This document shows positions 11,742 to 21,188 of a DNA stretch of 64,000 nt, in pieces (positions within the stretch are counted from its first letter, which is position 1; every line of letters begins with the position of its first letter). Both the position numbers and the translations under genes were made by a program. The DNA comes from Nageia nagi (lineage: Eukaryota > Pinophyta): the NCBI GenBank assembly GCA_050084985.1, contig JBITNC010000001.1, positions 130,076,001-130,140,000 of the forward strand. Direction: 5' to 3'. Below the pieces are notes generated by a model. That model worked only from the letters and a program-made list of their open reading frames with translations, was not told the DNA's origin and ran no database searches.

Positions 11742-12050
11742 GTGGTAGATTCAGGGGCTTCATTCCATGCCACACCTGATAAGAAATATTTTCATGACTA
11801 TGTTCAAGGAGATTTTGGACAAGTTCGTTTGGGTGATGATAAACCTTGTAAAATTGTTGGAATGGGTAAGGTTCTTATAAAACAGCAGAATGGAAACCAA
11901 TGGCTACTAAAAGAGGTAAGGCATGTTCCAGATCTAAGGAAAAATCTGATTTCAACAGGGCAGTTAGGTAGTGAAGGTTGTGTGACAACTTTCACAGATA
12001 AAGCTTGGAAGGTTATCAAAGGAGCCCTGGTAATAGCAAGAGGTGAAAAG
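11742..12050 (+). pseudogene. pol: Tork-like aspartic protease, cut by the chromovirus insertion
   Basis: The catalytic box reads VVDSGASFHATPDK, followed by VRLGDDKPCKIVGMGKV and VRHVPDLRKNLISTGQL, the standard copia protease and the hinge to the GAG-pre-integrase domain. The key Asp-Ser-Gly is intact. Codons end at ARGEK, where the 5-bp target AAAAG was duplicated. The frame resumes at 17891 with VGTLYLCN. Confidence 0.9.
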
Positions 12051-12640
12051 TGATGCACCATAAAATGTTCATAACTTTTGATCCGACTGTCGGATTGTCT
12101 TGAAATTTTGAGGAGAGCTAGATATGGGTTTTTATCATGCGGTGGCAACCTCCTATGGGAGGCATGCATCCAAATGGAAAGTTTTCTGATTGACCTAAAT
12201 CCATCATTTAGTGCCTCAAAATTAGCTTTTAGTGTCAGTTTTCAGGATTTTTCAATAAGTAGACTTTAATATCTTTTGTTGTAAGAGTTTGTTTAAGATA
12301 ATAAGTGAGAGTTCCTTTAGTCCTTGTTAACTGAGCTTGCATGCCCAGTTTGGCCATGATCTGAGGACCTTTCTATTTTTAGAAAGTTTCCATTTATCTA
12401 TTTTTGGAAAGTTTCTATTTTTAGTAAGTACAAGTTTTTGGATAGTTCGTGATTTTCTGGAAGTGCAAGTTTTCTCTTGGCTATATGAGCTATTGTAATA
12501 GACCTGAAAAAAGGAGTGTAGATTCAGAAGAATAAAATAAAGTGTGTGTTAAAAAAGGTTATTCTTCCATTGGTTTGCTTGTTGTGTAAATCAATTACTT
12601 TTTGGAGATTTATTTGGATCTTCCAAGGGAATCTGCACCA
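12051..12640 (+). repeat. 5' LTR of the chromovirus
   Basis: 590 bp, identical in length to 17296-17885 with about 12 differences. Outer border fixed by AAAAG, inner border by the primer binding site three bases on. The beginning TGATGCACCATAA supplies the last codons and the stop of pol in the 3' copy. Confidence 0.94.
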
Positions 12641-12642
12641 TT

Positions 12643-12654
12643 TGGTATCAGAGC
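12643..12654 (+). promoter_or_regulatory. Primer binding site, initiator tRNA-Met
   Basis: TGGTATCAGAGC two bases after the left LTR, identical to the site in the Tork-like element. Chromoviruses of plants usually use this tRNA. Confidence 0.92.
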
Positions 12655-12696
12655 GGGTGTGATCTCGCTGGAAAAAAAAAAAGAAAGAAAAGAAAA

Positions 12697-14010
12697 TTGA
12701 AGAAGATGCCACCTAGGAGAGGAGGCAGAGCACCTAGAGGTGCCTATACTCAAATGAGTAGGCGGATCGAGGATCTGCAGGCCCAAATAATGCAACTAAC
12801 TGGTGCAATTGAGTGCATGGTAGAGAGAAATATGAATGCCCATCTAGATCCAAGATTTGATGGTGAAAGTATAGTTGATGAAGTTAGATCTGAGGTTCAG
12901 ATGGATGCAGAACAAGAAGACCTAATGGGAGACGATCAATGTTTTGAGAATCGGTTGATACGGGCTCTAGAAGGGCTTAAAGGAAATAATGCAGGGATCA
13001 AAATCGATATTCCTGAGTATGCTGGTGGATTAAAACCAGAGGAGTTGATCGATTGGATCAATAGCCTAGAAAAATATTTTGAATGGAGTAACATTGCTGA
13101 AGAAAAGAAGGTAAAGCTTGCATGCATGAAGTTGAAGGGACATGCATTAATTTGGTGGGATCACCTACAGAATACACGACAAAGGGATGGCAAGGATAAG
13201 ATCAGAGATTGGGCTAAAATGAAGAAGAAACTAGAAGGGAAATTTGTACCTGTAGACTACTCCCAGACCTTATTTTGCCAATTCCAAAATTTACAACAAA
13301 AGGAACGAAGCATTGAGGACTACACCAATGACTTTTATAAGCTTTCCATTCGAATAGAACCTAATGAAACAGAGGAGCAAAAGGCTGCAAGATACGTAAA
13401 TGGTCTGAACTTTGTTATTCAAGATGAAATTAACATGCATCGCACTCCTACTGTGGAGGATGCATATCAAATAGCCCTCAAGGTTGAGGAAAAATTGAGA
13501 AGGACCAATCGAGGAGGAAAGAAGGGACTCACACCTTGGAATCGGGGGCGAGGAGGATCTAATTTCTCCAAGGGAGAATCTTCCGTACCCACTAAACAAG
13601 AAGAGGTAAACCAAAGTCAGAGAGGAAGGGGATACCCTAGACGAAGAGGTAATGGAGGGGGTCAATCTACTACTGGCACATGGAAACCACTCATTTGTTA
13701 TAGATGTCATGAAGAAGGTCACAAGGCATCTGAATGTCCCAAATATGATGTTGAAGAGAGGGGAAATGCTAGGGTTGCTCTAGTTGAAGAAGAAGAGGAG
13801 GAGGTTGAAACAGAAGTTTCTGCAGATATGGGTGAGAACCTGATGATAAGAAGGACCCTGATTGTTCCAAGGGAGGAGAACATGCAAGCTGAGGATAGTG
13901 GTAATTGTTGGTTACGTACCAATATATTTCATACAAGATGCACAACAGGAGGAAAGGTATGTAACATAGTAATTGATGGTGTAGTTGTGAAAACATGGTT
14001 TCTACTATAA
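12697..14010 (+). CDS. gag: Chromovirus Gag, running into the protease
   Basis: 437 codons; the likely start is MPPRRGGRAPRG at 12706. Gag proper holds the retrotransposon gag domain (LKPEELIDWINSLEKYFEW, then LKGHALIWWDHL and SIEDYTNDFYKLS), a Gly/Arg-rich stretch, and a CCHC knuckle CYRCHEEGHKASEC at 13696-13737. After a Glu-rich stretch the protease begins. The frame is lost at about 13981, where one G is missing from the codons for the catalytic IDGGS, giving IDGVVVKTW and a stop at 14008. Upstream of that point the protein looks intact. Confidence 0.9.
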   Translation: MKKMPPRRGGRAPRGAYTQMSRRIEDLQAQIMQLTGAIECMVERNMNAHLDPRFDGESIVDEVRSEVQMDAEQEDLMGDDQCFENRLIRALEGLKGNNAGIKIDIPEYAGGLKPEELIDWINSLEKYFEWSNIAEEKKVKLACMKLKGHALIWWDHLQNTRQRDGKDKIRDWAKMKKKLEGKFVPVDYSQTLFCQFQNLQQKERSIEDYTNDFYKLSIRIEPNETEEQKAARYVNGLNFVIQDEINMHRTPTVEDAYQIALKVEEKLRRTNRGGKKGLTPWNRGRGGSNFSKGESSVPTKQEEVNQSQRGRGYPRRRGNGGGQSTTGTWKPLICYRCHEEGHKASECPKYDVEERGNARVALVEEEEEEVETEVSADMGENLMIRRTLIVPREENMQAEDSGNCWLRTNIFHTRCTTGGKVCNIVIDGVVVKTWFLL

Positions 14011-14272
14011 TGGTTGATAAGTTGAAACTCAAATGTCAAAAACACCGTGTCCATATCGTGTTTCATGGATCAAGAAGGGAAATGAGGTAACTATTGATAA
14101 GAGGTGTCTAGTAAAGTTTTCCATTGGGGATACTTATAAAGATGAGGTATGGTGTGATGTAATTCCCATGGATGCATGTCATATATTATTGGGGAGACCA
14201 TGGTAGTTTGATAGGAAGACTCATCATGATGGAAGTAAGAACACTTACACATTCTGGAAAGACGGTGTAAAG
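13960..14272 (+). pseudogene. pol: Chromovirus protease, frameshifted
   Basis: Across the missing base the sequence reads VCNIVIDGG then SCENMVSTIMVDKLKLK, followed by WCDVIPMDACHILLGRPW, the C-terminal ILGRPW box of chromoviral proteases. A TAG at 14204-14206 stands where the family has Gln (RPWQFD). It processes the polyprotein in a working element. Confidence 0.85.
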
Positions 14273-15399
14273 GTGGTTCTTTTACCCCTTAAGGAAGAAG
14301 CCCAAGGACACAGCCTTTTGACTGCAAAAAGATTTCTCACAGAAGCACGTGAAGTTGGTTGGTGTTATGCATTAACTACACAAAAGGCAGAAATAAAGGA
14401 GATCCTCATACCACCTGTAGTGAGGAAGTTGCTAAAGGAATATGCAGATGTCCTACCAGAAGAATTGCCAAATGGACTACCACCAAAGAGGGATATACAG
14501 CACCATATTGATTTAATCCCAGGATCATCTCTTCCCAATCAAGCAGCCTATCGGTTGAGCCCAACACAAAATGCTGAAATGAATAAACAAGTAATAGAAT
14601 TGATACAGAAGGATTGGTTAGGGAGAGCATGAGTCCTTGTGCAACTCCTGCACTTTTGACTCCCAAGAAGGATGGCTCATGGCAGATGTGTGTTGATAGC
14701 AGGGCCATAAACAAGATCACCATAAGATATAGATTTCCGATGCCAAGGATTGATGATATGATGGATGCTTTAGCTGGATCTAATTACTTTAGTAAGATTG
14801 ACCTGAGGAGTGGTTATTACCAGATTCGGATTCGAGAGGGTGATGAATGGAAGATAGCTTTTAAGACTCGAGATGGATTATACGAATGGATGGTGATGCC
14901 ATTTGGGATGTCCAATGCCCCAAGTACCTTCATGAGGTTGATGAATAGAGTGCTACGTGAATACAGTGGTAAGTTTCTAGTGGTTTACTTTGATGATATT
15001 TTGATTTTTAGTAAGACTGTAGATGATCACATGCTTCACTTACGGCTGGTGTTAGAATTGTTAAGAAAGGAGAAATTGTATGCCAATCTTAAGAAGTGTA
15101 GCTTCCTTCAAGAGAGCTTAGTATTTTTGGGGTTTGTAGTTTCAAGAGATGGCCTCAAAATGGATGAAGAAAAGGTGAGGACAATCATTGAGTGGCCTGT
15201 CCCAAGAAATGTAACAGAGGTACGAAGTTTCCATGGATTAGAAACTTTCTATAGGAAATTCATTAGGAATTTTAGTAGCATTGCTGCCCCCATCACAGAA
15301 TGCACGAAGGGGAGGGAATTCATATGGACAGAGGAAGCAGCAAAGAGTTTTGAGCTTTTGAAAAGGAAGGTAACAACAACACCTATCATAGTGTTACCA
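14273..15399 (+). pseudogene. pol: Chromovirus reverse transcriptase
   Basis: The start LPPKRDIQHHIDLIPGSSLP is in the frame 14273-14632. One missing G near 14612 then shifts the frame, and the RT continues in 14614-15732 with [64 protein letters not shown] and the catalytic YFDD at 14986-14997, followed by the thumb ([18 protein letters not shown]). Apart from the shift, the RT core is well conserved. Confidence 0.93.
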
Positions 15400-15775
15400 A
15401 ATTTTGACAAACTATTTGAGGTTGATTGTGATGCCTCACATATTGGGATTGGAGCTGTGTTGAGCCAAGGAGGAAGACCGGTAGCATTCTTCAGTGAGAA
15501 ATTGAATGAGGTAAGGAAGAACTACTCCACTTATGATGTCGAATTTTATGCTATTGTACAAGCACTAAGATATTGGCGTCATTACCTGTTGTCCAAGGAG
15601 TTTGTGCTTTTTACTGACCATGAAGCGTTACGGTATGTCAATTCCCAAAAGAAAGTGGATAAAAGGCATGCAAAGTGGGTATCATTTTTGCAAGAGTATG
15701 AATTCACTTTGAAGCATAAATTAGGAAAATAGAATAAGGTGGCTGATGCACTGAGTAGGAAATCCTTATTTCTGA
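15400..15775 (+). CDS. pol: Chromovirus RNase H
   Basis: Continuous with the RT frame. It reads [20 protein letters not shown] (first Asp), [20 protein letters not shown] with the following [13 protein letters not shown] (Glu helix) and FTDHEALRY (second Asp), ending HKLGK then a TAG at 15730 at the Gln of the usual [12 protein letters not shown]. The key acidic residues are present. It degrades the RNA strand during reverse transcription. Confidence 0.9.
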
Positions 15776-17092
15776 CAACCATGGAAAATGTAGTGGTTGG
15801 ATTTGAGGGTATCAAAGATATGTATGAAGATGATGCTGATTTTGGACCGATGATGCAACAGTTTAAGAATCCAACCTTTGGTCAGAGTGGTAACATTCTT
15901 TCAGAATACATTATACAGGATGGTTACTTATTTAGAGGCACACAATTATGTATTCCAATTGGTTCTATGAGGGAGAATATTTTGAGGGAGCTTCATAGTG
16001 GAGGTCTGGCAGGACACTTTGGGATAGATAAGACATTGGTGCTTGTTGCGGAAAAGTACTATTGGCCAAAGCTAAGGAGAGATGTGATCAGATTTTTCAA
16101 TCGATGTAGGATATGTCAAATGGCAAAGGGCCATGCCCAAAATACTGGCTTGTATATGCCCTTACCTATTCCGACGGGAGCATGGGTCGACTTAAGCATG
16201 GACTTTGTGTTGGGATTACCACGTACTCAACGAGGTAAGGACTCCATCTTTGTTGTTGTTGATAGGTTCTCTAAGATGGCCCATTTCATTGCATGTCAGA
16301 AGACAGAGGATGCCACTAGTGTCGCAGTTCTATTTTTTGATGAAATTGTTAGGTTGCATGGTGTTCCAAAATCCATTACCTCAGATCAAGATGTCAAATT
16401 CTTGAGCCATTTCTGGAGAACATTATGGAAAAAGTTGGGTACACAATTACAGTTCAGCAGTGCTTATCATCCACAAACTGATGGCCAGACCGAGGTTGTG
16501 AATCGTAGCTTGGGAAATTTGTTAAGGTGTATAGTTGGTGCAAAACCAAAGCAGTGGGATAGAGCATTAGCACAATCAGAATTTGCATATAATAGTTCAG
16601 TGAATCGTTCAACAGGGAAATCACCTTTCCAAATTGTTTATGGCCAAAATCCCAAGGGTGTCCTTGACTTAGTTGAATTACCAATCACCGACAATATTAG
16701 TGATAATGCAGAGGCATTTGCAGAGCACATACACCAACTACAGGAGGAGGTTCGGGCACAATTACAAGAGAATAATAGTAAGTATAAAAGCAGCAGCAGA
16801 TGCACATAGGAGAGAAAAGATTTTTTAGGAGGGCGACTTAGTGATGGTCCACCTTCGTAAGGAGAGGTTTCCCAAAGGCACCTATAATAAGTTGAAGCTA
16901 AAGAAGATTGGTCCATGTAGGATTCTGGAGAAAAGGAACAACAATGCATATAAGGTGGGATTGCCAGATAATTTAGATATTTCTCCTATTTTCAATGTTT
17001 TTGATTTATATGCTTTCCATGGTGATGATGACGATGTTGAGGCTACAACTCCAATACAATGGGAGCAACAAGTTCCTAAGAAAAAGAAGGAG
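15739..17092 (+). pseudogene. pol: Chromovirus integrase
   Basis: The frame 15739-16809 has the H-H-C-C finger (LHSGGLAGHFG, then CRICQMAKG), the catalytic core with MDFVLGLPRTQRG (first Asp), SITSDQDVKF (second Asp; SDRD is usual) and HPQTDGQTEVVNRSL (Glu). One extra A near 16786 breaks the frame before KAAADAHRR, and a TAG at 16826 replaces the Gln of the usual FQEGD. The frame 16841-17308 continues with [13 protein letters not shown] and the GPF/Y-like [13 protein letters not shown]. Confidence 0.9.
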
Positions 17093-17308
17093 CGCATTAC
17101 ACAGATTCTTGATCAGACAGTGTTCAACACTCGACATGGGAGCTATACCAAGTACCTGGTACAATGGGAAGGGCTATCAGCAGTAGATAATACATGGGTT
17201 TCAGAGGGGGAAGTAAAGAGGATTGCTAATGATAAACTTCAGGAATTTCAACAACAGAACTCGCAGGACCAGAGTTCCTTTCAACCAGAGGAGAATGATG
17301 CACCATAA
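17093..17308 (+). CDS. pol: Chromodomain at the pol C-terminus; stop codon inside the 3' LTR
   Basis: Residues from 17093 read [16 protein letters not shown] and [11 protein letters not shown]...DNTWVSEGE, the chromodomain fold with the aromatic YLVQWEG strand and the TW-V before the helix. Such domains bind modified histone H3 tails and direct chromoviruses to chromatin. After a Gln-rich tail the frame crosses into the 3' LTR at 17296 and ends at the TAA of 17306-17308, so the LTR encodes the last four codons and stop. Confidence 0.9.
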   Translation, partial: RITQILDQTVFNTRHGSYTKYLVQWEGLSAVDNTWVSEGEVKRIANDKLQEFQQQNSQDQSSFQPEENDAP

Positions 17309-17885
17309 AATGTTCATAACTTTTGATCCGACCGTCGGATCGTCTTGAAATTTTGAGGAGAGCTAGATATGGGTTTTTATCATGCGGTGGCAACCTCCTA
17401 TGGGAGGCATGCATCCAAACAAAAAGTTTTCCGATTGACCTAAATCCATCGTTTAGTGCCTCAAAATTAGCTTTTAGTGTCAGTTTTCAGGATTTTTCAA
17501 TAAGGAGACTTTAATATCTTTTGTTGTAAGAGTTTGTTTAAGATAATAAGTGAGAGTTCCTTTAGTCCTTGTTAACTGAGCTTGCATGCCCAGTTTGGCC
17601 ATGATCTGAGGACCTTTCTATTTTTAGAAAGTTTCCATTTGTCTATTTTTGGAAAGTTTCTATTTTTAGTAAGTACAAGTTTTTGGATAGTTCGTGATTT
17701 TCTAGAAGTGCAAGTTTTCTCTTGGCTATATGAGCTATTGTAATAGACCTGAAAAAAGGAGTGCAGATTCAGAAGAATAAAATAAAGTGTGTGTTAAAAA
17801 AGGTTATTCTTCCATTGGTTTGCTTGTTGTGTAAATCAATTACTTTTTAGAGATTTATTTGGATCTTCCAAGGGAATCTGCACCA
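17296..17885 (+). repeat. 3' LTR of the chromovirus
   Basis: 590 bp starting TGATGCACC, ending CTGCACCA before AAAAG. A purine tract AGAGGAGAA (17287-17295) lies immediately upstream and is the likely polypurine tract, here also part of the coding sequence. Confidence 0.94.
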
Positions 17886-17890
17886 AAAAG

Positions 17891-19060
17891 GTTGGTACAT
17901 TGTATTTATGCAATGGTATTTCTAACTCTGTTAATGCTTTAACTTCCAAAGGAGTAGATGCAGCATTATGGCATCATAGGCTCGGACACATGAGTGAAAA
18001 GGGGATGAAGATTCTTCACTCAAGAAATTTGTTGCCAGGTTTGAAGAATGTTGATCTGGATTTCTGTGATAATTGCATCTATGGAAAATAGAAGAGAGTC
18101 AGATTTCTCAGAGTTGGGAAAGAGAAGAAGAGCCAAAAATTAGAGCGTGTGCATACAGATGTATGGGGACCGGCTCAGGTATCATCTCTCGGTGGCTCTC
18201 GTTATTATGTTACCTTTATTGATGATGCAACTAGAAAAACTTGGATTTATTGTATTAAGAATAAATCTGATGTATTTGATACTTTTAAGAAATGGAAAGC
18301 TTTGGTTGAGATTGAGACAGGAAAGAAATTGAAGTGTCTTAGATCAGACAATGGAGGTGAATATTGCAGCAAAGAGTTTGATAGGTACTGTTCAGAACAT
18401 GGAATTCACAGAGAGAAGATAGTTCCAAGAACACCACAAGAAAATGGTGTGTCAGAAAGGATGAACAGGACAATCATGGAGCGTGCAAGGTGCATGAGAT
18501 TGCATGCAGGATTGCCTTTACAATTTTGGGCAGATGTTGTACATACTGCTGTTTATCTAATAAATAGAGGGCCTTCAACTTCCTTGGATGGTGGTGTTCC
18601 AGAGGAAGCATGGACAGGTAAAAAGGTAAACTACTCTTTTTTAAAGCCTTTTGGTTGTGAGGCCTTTGTCCATATTGATAAAGAAAATAGAACAAAGCTT
18701 GAGGCAAAGTCAAAGAAATGTACCTTTATTGGATATGGTGTTAATGATTTTGGTTATCGCTTATATGATTACGAAAATCACAAAATCATTAGGAGTAGAG
18801 ATGTAATATTCAATGAAAAGGTCTTGTATAAGAATCAGTTGCAGGAAAAGAAACAAGAAAAAGAAAACAAGGAATACGCAGTTCTTGATGAAATCACTGG
18901 AAAAGTAAAGGTGCCTGAAAATAATAATAACCAACCACCACAACAGCAACAGGCACCCCAAACAAAAAAAATGGGTGTTAGAAGATCTACCAAGATAAGT
19001 AGACCCCCTGAACGATACTCTCCTTCATTATATTATTTATTGTTGACTGATTCCGGTGAA
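17891..19060 (+). pseudogene. pol: Tork-like integrase (with GAG-pre-integrase finger)
   Basis: The frame resumes after the chromovirus with ALWHHRLGHMSEKGMKIL (H-H of the finger) and FCDNCIYGK (C-C), then a TAG at 18089 where QKRVRF is usual. The core in 18149-19330 reads HTDVWGPAQVSSLGGSRYY and TFIDDATRKTWIY, LRSDNGGEYCSKEF (second Asp), RTPQENGVSERMNRTI (Glu). All three catalytic acidic residues are present. A Gln-rich low-complexity run (PPQQQQAP) lies near 18940. Confidence 0.92.
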
Positions 19061-20144
19061 CCTGAATGTTATGAAGAAGCAATGCAGGTTGAAAGTAGGA
19101 AGAAGTGGGAGGTAGCCATGGAAGAAGAGATGGACTCCTTAATGCATAACCAGACTTGGGACTTAGTCAGGTTGCCTGCAGGAAAAAATACACTAAAAAA
19201 TAAATGGGTTTACAGGCTGAAGGAAGAAGATGGAGGAAAACAGAGGTACAAAGCTAGACTTGTGGTGAAGGGGTTTGCACAGAAGAAAGGTATTGATTTT
19301 GATGAAATATTTTCTCCTGTTGTTAAATGACTTCAATCAGAACTATTTTTAGTCTTGTTGCAGCTGAAGATTTGCATCTTGAGCAATTAGATGTAAAGAC
19401 AACCTTTCTCCATGGGGATTTGGAGGAAGAGATATATATGCAACAGCCACAAGGATATGAGGTGAAAGGGAAGGAGAAACTTGTGTGCAGGTTGAAGAAG
19501 AGCTTGTATGGCTTAAAACAGGCTCCAAGGTAAGGGTATCTAAAATTTGATAGGTTTATGTTTGAACAAGGTTATACTAGATGCCACTCTGATCATTGTG
19601 TTTATTTAAAAAAGCAAAATGATGGCAGCTATATTATATTGTTATTGTATGTAGATGACATGCTTGTTGCAGGGTCTAACATGCAGGAAATAAATGTGCT
19701 CAAAAGAAAATTGGCAAATTCATTTGCAATGAAGGATTTGGGAGCTGCAAAACAAATCCTTGGTATGAGAATCACTAGAGACAGGAAAAATCATAAATTG
19801 ACATTGTCTCAGAATGAGTACATACAAAAGGTATTGAAAAGATTTAATATGCACAATGCAAAACCAGTTAGTACACCTTTTGCTAGCCATTTCAAACTTA
19901 GTAAGGAAATGTGCCCAAAGACCCAAGAAGACATGGATTATATGTCTAAAGTTCCATATGCATCAGCAGTTGGAAGCTTAATGTATGCAATGGTCTGCAC
20001 AAGGCTTGATATTGCACATGCAGTGGGAGTTGTAAGCAGGTACATGAACAATCCAGGAAAGGAACATTGGATGGCAGTGAAATGGATTCTCAGATATTTG
20101 AAAGGTACCACAAATCAAGCATTATGCTTTGGTGGTTCAAACAT
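19061..20144 (+). pseudogene. pol: Tork-like reverse transcriptase
   Basis: It starts with YEEAMQVESRKKWEVAMEEE and NKWVYRLKEEDGG, and continues with [13 protein letters not shown]. One missing A at about 19329 shifts the frame, which then reads [40 protein letters not shown] (first catalytic Asp), [10 protein letters not shown], a TAA at 19531 at a Gln position (R-Q-W-Y is usual), and the YVDD box at 19648-19659. Otherwise it is complete and close to the Tnt1-like consensus I know. Confidence 0.92.
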
Positions 20145-20604
20145 TTCCCTACAGGGATATGTTGATGCAAATATGGCAGGTGATAGAGATAACAGAAGGA
20201 GCACTACAGGATATGTATTTACTATTGGTGGAACAGCTATCAGTTGGGTTTCAAAAATCCAAAGTGTTGTTGCACTTTCAACAACAGAAGCAGAGTATGT
20301 TGCTACTACAGAGGCTAGTAAAGAAATGATTTGGTTACAAAGGTTCATGGGTGAATTGGGTAAGGAGCATGATATGGGGACGCTATACAGTGATAGCCAA
20401 AGTGCCATTCATCTTGCAAAGAACTCAGCATTTCATTCTAGGACTAAACACATACAGCTTAAGTACCATTTCATACGATCAATGTTGGAAGATGGAGAAT
20501 TAAAGCTAGAAAAGATACATACTAGCCAGAATCCTGCAGATATGCTAACAAAAGTTGTAACCAGGGAGAAACTGAGAATATGCTCAGTTTCAATTGGTCT
20601 TTAA
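20145..20604 (+). CDS. pol: Tork-like RNase H
   Basis: It reads GYVDANMAGDRDNRRSTTGY (first Asp), SWVSKIQSVVALSTTEAEYV (Glu), LYSDSQSAIHLAKN (Asp), TKHIQLKYHFIR (His) and PADMLTKVVTREKL. All catalytic residues of copia RNase H are visible. It ends at a stop at 20602-20604. Confidence 0.92.
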
Positions 20605-20695
20605 GGATGACTATGAAGATGAGAAACAGCCAGGTCCAAAGAGGAGTCATTGTCCAGCAAAAGAAGCAGCGATGGAGTTGCTACAATCATTCTTC

Positions 20696-20706
20696 AAGTG
20701 GGAGAT
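20696..20706 (+). promoter_or_regulatory. Polypurine tract of the Tork-like element
   Basis: AAGTGGGAGAT directly precedes the right LTR start TGTTGTGTG. This is the standard copia primer for plus-strand synthesis. Confidence 0.85.
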
Positions 20707-21183
20707 TGTTGTGTGTGGAGCATGATTGTTCAGAGTTGTTTATTTTAGCCGGATGTATATCCCAGGAAGCTAAAACGTTTGAAAAATTACCTTGTAAAAG
20801 TAAAGTAATTTCTAGTCAATCTGGGCCATTTATTAGGCAAATAATCTGACGGTTGAACTTATGTTTGGTTTAGGGATTTTTTCCTAGATAAAAACCCCTC
20901 TTTTTGTATGAGGGCATCGTAACAGACGTGATTCGGTGAGTGAGAAATAGAAACATGAGACTGTGAGAGAAAACAGAGGATATTACAGCGGATCTGCTGT
21001 AGGTTGTATCTATTCACTTTGCTGGATAATAAAAAAGGAAGGACTGGCTGTTTGGTGTGGACGTAGCCCAAACTAGGTGAACCACGTATATCTGTGTCTC
21101 TCTTGTTTATGCATTTTCTGTGCTTATATTTCTAAAATGTTTTTTATGTTCTATTTCTCCATAATAATTATAATTTCCTAACA
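20707..21183 (+). repeat. 3' LTR of the Tork-like element
   Basis: 477 bp, TGTTG...TAACA, followed by the target duplication ATTCA at 21184-21188. It matches 10326-10804 with about 13 substitutions and two single-base indels. Confidence 0.93.
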
Positions 21184-21188
21184 ATTCA

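Larger units (their letters stand above)
12051..17885 (+). mobile_element. Ty3/gypsy chromovirus inserted in the Tork-like pol
   Basis: LTRs 12051-12640 and 17296-17885 (590 bp each) begin TGATGCACC and end CTGCACCA. Target duplication AAAAG is at 12046-12050 and 17886-17890. The order is gag, protease, RT, RNase H, integrase, chromodomain, which defines a chromovirus. I counted 12 substitutions between the LTRs, 11 of them transitions, so it is the youngest element in the window. It is not functional: three 1-base indels (near 13981, 14612 and 16786) and three CAG-to-TAG stops (14204, 15730, 16826) break the polyprotein. Total 5835 bp. Confidence 0.95.
10326..21183 (+). mobile_element. Tork/Tnt1-like Ty1/copia element, carrying a chromovirus
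   Basis: LTRs at 10326-10804 and 20707-21183 both start TGTTGTGTGTGG and end CCTAACA. Target duplication ATTCA is at 10321-10325 and 21184-21188. A tRNA-iMet primer binding site follows the left LTR and a purine tract precedes the right one. Gag, protease, integrase, RT and RNase H are in copia order. I counted about 13 substitutions and two 1-bp indels between the LTRs, so it is fairly young. The coding region has one frameshift in a poly-T run at 11710, another at 19329, and Gln-to-stop changes at 18089 and 19531. A chromovirus is inserted at 12051. Confidence 0.92.
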
